A DNA stretch of 10,530 nt from an uncultured Bacillota bacterium. Its GTDB lineage: Bacteria; Bacillota_I; Bacilli_A; RF39; UBA660. Below are positions 1 to 5,204 of the stretch, piece after piece. The notes below the pieces were generated by a model, which made no database searches, was not told where the DNA came from, and saw nothing but the letters and a program-made list of their open reading frames with translations. Positions within the stretch are counted from its first letter, which is position 1, and every line of letters starts with the position of its first letter. A program made the position numbers and the translations under genes. Where the stretch lies: assembly GCA_946540075.1 (NCBI GenBank), contig CAMNHZ010000026.1, positions 1 through 10,530 of the forward strand. Reading direction: 5' to 3'.

Positions 1-24
1 GTACTTAGGAAAGGTTTGATTTAA

Positions 25-711
25 ATGGGAAGTATAATTTTTGAAGAAGACATTGAAGTGGTTATAGAAAAAATAGCTGAATATGCTATTGAAACAGAAG
101 CTCCTTATGAGTTTATTGCTGCAGAGTTTGATGTTCCTGTAATTATTGTGGAAGATTGTATTAAAAGAGCTATTGCTAAAGATCGTATAAAATATGAAAA
201 ACTAAATAAGATTTATGATAAAAGTAATCAAATAGAAAGTAGTATTGAAGATATTGAAAGAACATATAAAGCATATAATTTAGTACTTAGAGGGTATGAA
301 ATAGATGATATTGTAAAACTATTAAATTCTGATTACAAAACAATTAATTTTGATTTAACTAAAAGATTAAATACTTTTTCACCAATAATGGCAAAAAGAT
401 TAACAACAGTTTTTAATAATGAATTAAACAATAGTGATGAATATTATCATGTTACTGATTTAGACTTATTAAATAGTATTGAAATTAAGATTCTTACATC
501 AGCTACATATTATAATCAAACAGGAGATTTTGATGGTATTATAAGTAAATATGATGAACAATATACTTATGATATTATAGAAAGTTTTATAGATATTTTA
601 CCTTTACTTGATAGATATGTATATAAGAAAACTATTAATAGTTTGAAATATAATGATGTTTATGGTAATGAAGATTATCAATATAAAAGAGAATTAAAAA
701 ATATAAGGTAA
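25..711 (+). CDS. SpoIIID-like protein with three diverged helix-turn-helix units
   Basis: The 228-aa protein appears to contain three tandem versions of one roughly 55-residue unit, at about residues 8-65, 72-135 and 150-208. Unit 1 keeps the ET...IA.EF.V pattern of the sporulation regulator SpoIIID. Unit 2 keeps the recognition-helix pattern DLTKRL followed by a stretch resembling the SpoIIID segment NPDLANEVKEIL. Unit 3 is the most diverged. SpoIIID is a single-unit DNA-binding protein of about 90 aa, so this is an enlarged relative, not an orthologue. No signal peptide or membrane segment is seen. The ATG at 25 follows AGGAAAGG (7-14) at a 10-base spacing. The upstream gene must end within or before the first 24 bases. 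Transcription probably stops at the AT hairpin over the stop codon. DNA binding and any role in sporulation are inferred from resemblance by eye; some units may have lost binding. Confidence 0.6.
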   Translation: MGSIIFEEDIEVVIEKIAEYAIETEAPYEFIAAEFDVPVIIVEDCIKRAIAKDRIKYEKLNKIYDKSNQIESSIEDIERTYKAYNLVLRGYEIDDIVKLLNSDYKTINFDLTKRLNTFSPIMAKRLTTVFNNELNNSDEYYHVTDLDLLNSIEIKILTSATYYNQTGDFDGIISKYDEQYTYDIIESFIDILPLLDRYVYKKTINSLKYNDVYGNEDYQYKRELKNIR

Positions 712-725
712 CTTATATTTTTTTT
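696..725 (+). terminator. AT-rich intrinsic terminator overlapping the stop codon
   Basis: A perfect 12-bp inverted repeat (696-707 with 712-723) encloses a four-base loop, GTAA (708-711), that contains the TAA stop of the preceding gene. The right arm runs into a T tract (718-725). Only one pair is G-C, so the stem is weak, but the A-tract, stem and T-tract layout is that of an intrinsic terminator. The last T of the tract is also the T of the hemW TGn promoter element. Confidence 0.55.
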
Positions 726-733
726 GATATAAT
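725..733 (+). promoter_or_regulatory. Extended -10 promoter for the hemW operon
   Basis: TGATATAAT is a perfect extended -10 element (TGn followed by TATAAT at 728-733). No recognisable -35 box lies 16-18 bases upstream, where the preceding gene ends. Transcription would start near 740, giving a leader of about 17 nt that just includes the GAGGGTAGGTG ribosome binding site before the ATG at 757. Confidence 0.65.
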
Positions 734-756
734 ATTTGTAAGAGGGTAGGTGTAAC

Positions 757-1857
757 ATGAAAACAAGTATAACGGCAGCATATATTCATATACCTTTTTG
801 TCAAACTATATGTACTTATTGTGATTTTTGTAAAATGTTTTATAAAAAAGAATGGGCGATTAAATATTTAAAAGCATTAAAAGAAGAAATAAAGAAATAT
901 TATCGAGGTGAATATTTAGATACTATTTATATTGGAGGAGGGACACCTTCAGTATTAGATGTAAACGAATTAGAAGAATTACTTAAAATAGTAAGTTATT
1001 TTAATAAGAATAGTAATTATGAATATACGTTTGAATGTAATGTAGAAAATATTACTGAAAAGAAGTTATACCTTTTAAAAAAATATGGAGTTAATAGACT
1101 TAGTATTGGTATTCAAACTTTTAATACTAAATATCTAAAATACTTAAATAGACATCATGATAATGAAGAAGTTATTAAGAAAATAAATATAGCTAAAAAG
1201 ATTGGGTTTGAAAATATTAATATAGATTTAATTTATGCTTTAAAAAATGAAACATTAAAGGATCTAGAATATGATTTAGATATGTTTTTAAAATTAAATA
1301 TTAATCATATATCTACATATTCTCTTATTATTGAACCCAATACTATACTAGATATTAATAATGAAGAGAATATAAGTGAAGAGTTAGATTATGAAATGTA
1401 TAAACTAATAAATAAAAAGTTAAATAGTAATGGCTATAAGCGTTATGAGATTAGTAATTTTGCTAAAGAGGGTTATGAATCTAGACATAATTTAACTTAT
1501 TGGAATAATAAGTGTTACTATGGATTTGGATTGGGAGCATCAGGTTATATTGATAATATAAGATATACTAATACTAGGAGTTTAAAAAACTATTTAAATG
1601 GTATGTATCGTATTGAAGAAGAAATACTTGATGATAAGAAAATATTAGAAAATGAATTCATACTAGGTTTTAGAAAAACTAAAGGAATAAATAAAAATGA
1701 ATTTTGTGGCAAATACAACACAAGAATTGAAGATAATTATAATATAATGAGATTAATAGAGAAAGGAAAATTGATTGATGATGGAAGTAATATATACATA
1801 GATGAAAAATATGTATATACGATGAATTCTATTTTAATTAATTTTATTGGTGAATAG
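757..1857 (+). CDS. hemW: Radical SAM heme chaperone HemW
   Basis: HemW is a cytosolic radical SAM protein of the HemN-like group that binds heme and is thought to deliver it to target proteins; it is often misannotated as coproporphyrinogen III oxidase. The [4Fe-4S] motif CxxxCxxC is at C15, C19 and C22, followed by DF as in HemW. The SAM-binding glycine motif GGGTP is at residues 60-64, and the HemW signature HNxxYW is at 244-249 (HNLTYW), which separates HemW from true HemN. The length of 366 aa is slightly short but normal for the family. The ATG at 757 follows GAGGGTAGGTG. It is the first gene of a likely four-gene operon, and the HD-domain gene begins one base after its stop. No heme biosynthesis gene is visible nearby. 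Confidence 0.93.
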   Translation: MKTSITAAYIHIPFCQTICTYCDFCKMFYKKEWAIKYLKALKEEIKKYYRGEYLDTIYIGGGTPSVLDVNELEELLKIVSYFNKNSNYEYTFECNVENITEKKLYLLKKYGVNRLSIGIQTFNTKYLKYLNRHHDNEEVIKKINIAKKIGFENINIDLIYALKNETLKDLEYDLDMFLKLNINHISTYSLIIEPNTILDINNEENISEELDYEMYKLINKKLNSNGYKRYEISNFAKEGYESRHNLTYWNNKCYYGFGLGASGYIDNIRYTNTRSLKNYLNGMYRIEEEILDDKKILENEFILGFRKTKGINKNEFCGKYNTRIEDNYNIMRLIEKGKLIDDGSNIYIDEKYVYTMNSILINFIGE

Positions 1858-1858
1858 A

Positions 1859-2440
1859 GTGGATAAAACAAAAATTTTTGAAAGGGAAATAAGTTATATA
1901 AAAGATAATAATTATAGAGATAATATAAAAGTATTATTAAAATTATTACCAGATTACTTTTTCGAAATACCAGCATCTTCGACTGGAAAGTATCATCCAA
2001 AGTATGCACTTGGTGAGGGAGGCCTCGTGAGACATACTAAAGTAGTAACTAGAATTGGATATGAGTTATTACAAAATGAAAGTATTGGAGGAGCATTTAC
2101 TGATAACGAAAAAGATTTATTATTAATGGCTATGATGTTGCACGATGGATTAAAATCAGGTGATCCAAAGGAAAAATATACTAGATTTGATCATCCGTTA
2201 TTAGTCTCTCGTATGATTAAAGATAATAGTGATAAATTAACATTAAAAGAAAATGAAATACTACTTTTAAGAAATGCAATAGAGGCCCATATGGGACAAT
2301 GGAATGTTGATTATAATGGTAATGAAGTATTGCCAAAACCAAGTAATAAATATCAAAGATTTGTTCATATGTGTGATTTTCTAGCAAGTAAAAAGTTCTT
2401 AGAAGTAGAATTTGATCAAAACAATAATATTGTAGCTTGA
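1859..2440 (+). CDS. HD-domain metal-dependent phosphohydrolase
   Basis: This is a 193-aa protein of the HD superfamily, metal-dependent hydrolases that act on nucleotides or nucleic acids. Counting from the GTG at 1859, the likely metal ligands are H59 (in GGLVRHT), H95-D96 (MLHDG), H112, H144 and D173, an H-HD-H-H-D series that suggests a two-metal centre. The stretch with TGKYHP and GEGGLVRHT resembles HD proteins related to the YhaM exoribonuclease and HD proteins of Firmicute phages. The start is uncertain: TTG 1847, GTG 1850 and GTG 1859 are in frame. GTG 1859 is preferred because GGTGA (1849-1853) lies five bases upstream; the SD overlaps the end of hemW, so translation is probably coupled. 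It ends in TGA. The position before thyA and a thymidylate kinase hints at nucleotide metabolism, but the substrate is unknown. Confidence 0.8.
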   Translation: MDKTKIFEREISYIKDNNYRDNIKVLLKLLPDYFFEIPASSTGKYHPKYALGEGGLVRHTKVVTRIGYELLQNESIGGAFTDNEKDLLLMAMMLHDGLKSGDPKEKYTRFDHPLLVSRMIKDNSDKLTLKENEILLLRNAIEAHMGQWNVDYNGNEVLPKPSNKYQRFVHMCDFLASKKFLEVEFDQNNNIVA

Positions 2441-2488
2441 CATAAGAAAATATTAAGTAATAAACAAGTAAACAGGGAGGTAAGATTT

Positions 2489-3391
2489 ATGTCAAAATTT
2501 GATGTTGAATATTTAAAATTATGTAGAAAGATACTAACAGAAGGGGTAGAAGTAGAAAATAGAACAGGAACTAATTCAATTAAGATACCTAGTTATCATT
2601 TTGAATTCGATTTACAAGAGGAATTTCCTATTTTAACAACTAAGAAAGTATTTATTAGACAAGCCGTATTAGAAATGCTATGGATTTATCAAGCTCAATC
2701 AAATGATGTAAGATGGCTTCAAGAAAGAAATGTTCACATATGGGATGAGTGGGAGATAGATGAAAATGGTTTATGGACTGCTACTCAAATGGAACCTGAT
2801 GAAAATGGAAAGTTAGTTAAAAAAATTAAAGTAAGACAGTTTGATAAGAAGTATGCTCATACTATCGGGACTGCTTATGGTTATATAGTTGATAAATTTA
2901 ATTTAATTGATAATTTGATAGATAAAATTAAGAATAATCCAACTGATAGAAGAATGATTATATCATTATGGCAAAATGATTATTTAAAAACAGCAGTACT
3001 TCCTTCATGTGTATGGAGTAGTGAATGGGATGTTACAAATGGTAAATTAAATGCTTGGGTACATCAAAGAAGTTGTGATGTACCATTAGGATTACCATTT
3101 AATATAACTCAATATGCAGTACTTTTAAATATGCTTGCTAAAACTAATGGGTTAGAACCTGGTACATTAAATTGGAGTATAAAAGATGCTCATATTTATG
3201 TAAATCAAATAGAAGGTATAAAAGAACAAATAAATAGAATGGATACATTAGGTGATTTTGAAGCACCAGAGTTATGGTTAAATCCAGAAGTAGAAGATTT
3301 CTATGATTATGATAATTCAAAAGAATGTAAAGATGTAAAAGTATTGAAATATAAGAATCATGGTAAAATTAACTTTAAAATATCTCAATAA
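2489..3391 (+). CDS. thyA: Thymidylate synthase ThyA
   Basis: ThyA converts dUMP and methylenetetrahydrofolate to dTMP and dihydrofolate in the cytosol. The 300-aa protein carries the phosphate-binding RTGT at 25-28, the paired arginines R154-R155 (RRMIISLW), the nucleophile C174, the RSCD motif at 194-197, N205 in PFNI, and a DAHIYVNQ motif near the end. An insertion around residues 90-120 lengthens it relative to the 264-aa E. coli enzyme. The phrase EAPELWLNPEVEDFYD and the CV after the active site resemble the B. subtilis/phage phi3T ThyA group. The usual PCH around the nucleophile is SCV here, and the Gln five residues after the Cys is Glu. The ATG at 2489 follows AGGGAGGT (2474-2481). 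The kinase gene starts 13 bases downstream, so dTMP synthesis and phosphorylation are encoded together. Confidence 0.95.
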   Translation: MSKFDVEYLKLCRKILTEGVEVENRTGTNSIKIPSYHFEFDLQEEFPILTTKKVFIRQAVLEMLWIYQAQSNDVRWLQERNVHIWDEWEIDENGLWTATQMEPDENGKLVKKIKVRQFDKKYAHTIGTAYGYIVDKFNLIDNLIDKIKNNPTDRRMIISLWQNDYLKTAVLPSCVWSSEWDVTNGKLNAWVHQRSCDVPLGLPFNITQYAVLLNMLAKTNGLEPGTLNWSIKDAHIYVNQIEGIKEQINRMDTLGDFEAPELWLNPEVEDFYDYDNSKECKDVKVLKYKNHGKINFKISQ

Positions 3392-3404
3392 ATAGGAGGT
3401 TATT

Positions 3405-4079
3405 ATGCGTGGTAAATTAATTGTTATAGAAGGAACTGATTGTTCAGGAAAAGAAACTCAATCAAAATTACTTATTGAGGGGTTAAGAAATGAAGGTTTT
3501 AAAGTAGAAAACTTATCATTTCCAATGTATGATACTCCTACTGGAAAGATTATTGGGGGACCATATTTAGGTAAAAGTGAAATATGTGAAAGTTGGTTTC
3601 CTGAAACTGCTCCAGCAGTAGATCCTAAAGTAGCTGCTTTATATTATGCAGCTGATAGGAAATATAATATGACTAAAATAAATGAATTACTTGATCAAGG
3701 TATTAATGTTGTATTAGATCGTTATGTTTATTCAAATATGGCTCATCAAGGATGTAAAATAAAGGATACTAAAGAAAGACTTAACATGTATGCATGGCTA
3801 GATATATTAGAGTTTAAACTTTTAGAGCTTCCTAAACCAGATATAGCTATATTTCTTCATATGCCAACCCAATTTGCTAATAAACTTAAATTAAATCGTA
3901 AAGAATTAGACGATAATGAAAAAGATGAAGATTATTTAAAAGATGCAGAAAATGCTTATATAGAATTATCTAGTGTTTATAGATGGAAAACAATTGAATG
4001 TGTAGAAACAGAATTAAAAACAATTAATACTATCCACAATGAAATAATAGATTATGTAAGAAAAAAAATAGGACAATAA
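3405..4079 (+). CDS. tmk: Thymidylate kinase (dTMP kinase)
   Basis: This enzyme phosphorylates dTMP, the ThyA product, to dTDP using ATP. The 224-aa protein has a P-loop at residues 10-18 (GTDCSGKET), FP at 39-40, the DR pair at 84-85, and the family motif DRYVYSNMAHQG at 105-116. A charged segment near residues 160-180 corresponds to the lid. Two features differ from textbook Tmk: Glu follows the P-loop Lys, where Ser, Thr or Ala is usual, and residues 51-75 form a longer, Pro- and Gly-rich loop than usual. The ATG at 3405 has a perfect AGGAGGT (3394-3400) at a four-base spacing. It is the last gene of the operon, and a terminator begins inside its final codons. The deoxynucleoside kinase family is a less likely alternative. 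Confidence 0.88.
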   Translation: MRGKLIVIEGTDCSGKETQSKLLIEGLRNEGFKVENLSFPMYDTPTGKIIGGPYLGKSEICESWFPETAPAVDPKVAALYYAADRKYNMTKINELLDQGINVVLDRYVYSNMAHQGCKIKDTKERLNMYAWLDILEFKLLELPKPDIAIFLHMPTQFANKLKLNRKELDDNEKDEDYLKDAENAYIELSSVYRWKTIECVETELKTINTIHNEIIDYVRKKIGQ

Positions 4080-4100
4080 TTAAATTATTGTTCTTTTTTT
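4071..4100 (+). terminator. Intrinsic terminator of the hemW-tmk operon
   Basis: A 10-bp stem (4071-4080 with 4084-4093, one G-T wobble) has a three-base loop and a run of seven T (4094-4100). The left arm is made of the last two tmk codons and its TAA stop. The T run also supplies the first two bases of the next promoter's TTGATA box. Confidence 0.85.
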
Positions 4101-4127
4101 GATATTTTAAAATTAATTGATTATAAT
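4099..4127 (+). promoter_or_regulatory. Promoter for the glycerophosphodiesterase gene
   Basis: TTGATA (4099-4104) and TATAAT (4122-4127) are separated by the ideal 17 bases. Transcription would begin near 4134, inside the GGTGAT ribosome binding site (4133-4138) and only about 8 bases before the ATG at 4142, giving an almost leaderless mRNA. Confidence 0.7.
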
Positions 4128-4141
4128 TAATTGGTGATATT

Positions 4142-4768
4142 ATGAGATTAATCGCCCATAGGGGTAATAATAATCATAAATATGATGAAAATACTTATGA
4201 TGCAATTATAAATAGTTTAAATAAAAATTATATTTCTGGCGTTGAAATAGATGTTAGGATTACTAAAGATAAGGAAGTAATTTTATATCATGATAAATTA
4301 CTTCATGGTACTGCCGTTAATAGATTAGAATATAATGATATTAAGAATAAAAATAATAGTATTACTAAATTAGATTATTTACTTAATAATATTAAGACTG
4401 ATAAGTTAATTTTAATTGAATTAAAAAGTGAGATTAATGACTATCATGAATTAGTTGATAGAGTAGTTAATATTGTAAGAAAGAGTAATCTAAATATTTA
4501 TTTATGTAGTTTTAATTATAGTTTATTAAAATACTTAAATAAAAAATATGATAAATATCCAATCGGAATAATTGTTGGTAATATGATTAATCATAAGTAT
4601 ATAGGTAGTTTTGATTATACAAGTATTAAATATAGTAATTATGATGGTAATAAAGATGAAAAATTTGTATGGACAATTAATAGTAAAAAAGAAATATCTA
4701 AGTTTATAGATACTAGTCTATATGTTATAACAGATAAAGCATATATATTTAAAAATTATTTTTTATAA
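4142..4768 (+). CDS. Small glycerophosphodiester phosphodiesterase (GDPD family)
   Basis: GDPD enzymes hydrolyse glycerophosphodiesters from phospholipid turnover to glycerol-3-phosphate and an alcohol. The 208-aa protein has the full active-site set: HRG at 6-8, ENT at 16-18, the metal ligands E35 and D37 in GVEIDVR, H50-D51 in LYHD, E93 and K95 in LIELK, and a late WTIN followed by VITDKA. It is shorter than the usual 230-250 aa because the loops between strands are trimmed. There is no signal peptide, so it should be cytosolic. It has its own promoter and ends convergently with a 13-base overlap with the DUF5698 gene on the other strand. The substrate headgroup cannot be told from sequence. 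Confidence 0.88.
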   Translation: MRLIAHRGNNNHKYDENTYDAIINSLNKNYISGVEIDVRITKDKEVILYHDKLLHGTAVNRLEYNDIKNKNNSITKLDYLLNNIKTDKLILIELKSEINDYHELVDRVVNIVRKSNLNIYLCSFNYSLLKYLNKKYDKYPIGIIVGNMINHKYIGSFDYTSIKYSNYDGNKDEKFVWTINSKKEISKFIDTSLYVITDKAYIFKNYFL

Positions 4769-4775
4769 AATTTTT
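4751..4775. terminator. Possible weak bidirectional AT terminator between convergent genes
   Basis: A5-TTAT (4751-4759) can pair with ATAA-T5 (4765-4768 and 4771-4775) with a two-A bulge and a five-T loop. Both stop codons lie in it: TAA of the GDPD gene at 4766-4768 and, on the minus strand, TAA at 4758-4756. All pairs are A-T, so termination would be inefficient; it is listed because no better terminator is seen for either gene. Confidence 0.3.
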
Positions 4776-5010
4776 CTTCTAAAATACTACCTAATAAAGA
4801 ACCTATGTAACATCCTGATGCGAAGCAAATTATTTTGATTGGATTATCAATATCTTTAATGAGTGTTCCTGTGCATAATATCCATGTTATAGCAATTATA
4901 AATTGTAATAAAGCACCAATTTGTTTTCTACCATAAGCTATTACAATAATTCTAAGAGTGCTTAGTGTATTTTCGATTGCTTTAGTAAAAAATATTAAAA
5001 AATAGCTCAT
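4756..5010 (-). CDS. Short DUF5698/UPF0316-type membrane protein
   Basis: This 84-aa hydrophobic protein matches by eye the N-terminal membrane domain of the UPF0316 (DUF2179/DUF5698) family. Matching elements are KAIENTLSTLR at 10-20, the aromatic segment ending in W43 (residues 37-43), the DIDNPIKII region at 53-61, and a glycine-spaced helix G66, G70, G74 leading to LEEK. Three membrane segments are likely, at about 2-22, 30-50 and 58-78. Family members often continue into a soluble DUF2179 domain, which is absent here: the stop follows the last helix directly. The ATG follows AGGAGTGA (5022-5015 on the minus strand). It overlaps the end of the GDPD gene by 13 bases, tail to tail. Its function is unknown. 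Confidence 0.75.
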   Translation of the reverse strand: MSYFLIFFTKAIENTLSTLRIIVIAYGRKQIGALLQFIIAITWILCTGTLIKDIDNPIKIICFASGCYIGSLLGSILEEKFYKK

Positions 5011-5064
5011 TATATCACTCCTGGTATATTATGGTAAAAAACCTTTAAAAATAAACAAAAAGGA

Positions 5065-5094
5065 TTGAAATTATATATAGTTTTATGATATAAT
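5065..5094 (+). promoter_or_regulatory. Strong promoter of rpsB-tsf
   Basis: TTGAAA (5065-5070), an 18-base spacer and TATAAT (5089-5094), preceded by TG at 5086-5087, together form an extended -10 promoter with a good -35 box. This is the strongest promoter in the window, as expected for a ribosomal operon. The start would be near 5101, leaving a leader of about 104 nt. Confidence 0.8.
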
Positions 5095-5100
5095 CGTATT

Positions 5101-5204
5101 GCTTTTAAGCACACATGATGCTGATTTATCTTGCCTAGTGCCAATTGATTGGTGGTGAGGTAAAAATGACGTGTCAGAGGAAATAACAAAAGGAGGGTAT
5201 AAAT
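5101..5204 (+). promoter_or_regulatory. Structured rpsB leader, candidate autoregulatory element
   Basis: The roughly 104-nt leader is much longer than any other here. Its core is a stem pairing 5131-5144 with 5149-5163: CCAA/TTGG closed by a TTGA loop, then wobble pairs, a G-G mismatch, one bulged A, and CC/GG with flanking A-U pairs. Outer pairs may extend it (TTTA 5125-5127/5124 region with AAAT 5164-5167; ACAC 5111-5114 with GTGT 5171-5174). The left arm 5127-5136 can alternatively pair imperfectly with the rpsB Shine-Dalgarno region 5191-5199. It has no T-box sequence and no terminator. Feedback on S2 synthesis through an rpsB leader is known in gammaproteobacteria; equivalence here is inference. 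Confidence 0.5.
5166..5186 (+). CDS. Possible six-residue leader peptide in the rpsB leader
   Basis: ATG at 5166 opens MTCQRK followed by TAA at 5184-5186, ending 18 bases before the rpsB start. GAGGT (5157-5161) lies four bases upstream and belongs to the right arm of the leader hairpin, so access to this SD would depend on folding. Such a short ORF can arise by chance; the SD is the only support. Confidence 0.22.
   Translation: MTCQRK

Noticed and set aside
1..24. End of an upstream gene
   Set aside because: Stops occur in all three frames (TAG 6-8, TGA 17-19, TAA 22-24), so the true frame and product of the upstream gene cannot be decided from 24 bases.
1737..2009. 90-codon open frame on the minus strand
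   Set aside because: It lies opposite the conserved hemW and HD-domain genes, has no SD, and its composition is that of antisense to AT-rich coding DNA.
2437..2464. Perfect TTGACA at the end of the HD gene as a thyA promoter
   Set aside because: No acceptable -10 box lies 16-18 bases downstream (only ATAAAC-like sequence), so an internal promoter is possible but not supported.
2489..4079. thyA and tmk as part of a prophage
   Set aside because: The phi3T-like ThyA and phage-like HD protein raised the idea, but there are no phage structural, integrase or replication genes, and base and codon use match the neighbours.
5036..5062. Minus-strand hairpin CCTTT/AAAGG followed by T6 upstream of the DUF5698 gene
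   Set aside because: Only five base pairs with a 12-base loop; too weak to call an attenuator.
5028..5075. Minus-strand -10 boxes (CATAAT 5033-5028 or TATAAT 5075-5070) for the DUF5698 gene
   Set aside because: Neither has a matching -35 at a proper spacing, and the second overlaps the rpsB promoter; I could not choose.
5115..5138. Seven-codon ORF MMLIYLA in the rpsB leader
   Set aside because: No SD precedes it, and it is interrupted by the leader hairpin; probably chance.
5101..5204. T-box riboswitch upstream of rpsB
   Set aside because: The conserved T-box sequence (AGGGTGGNACC) and a terminator/antiterminator pair are absent.
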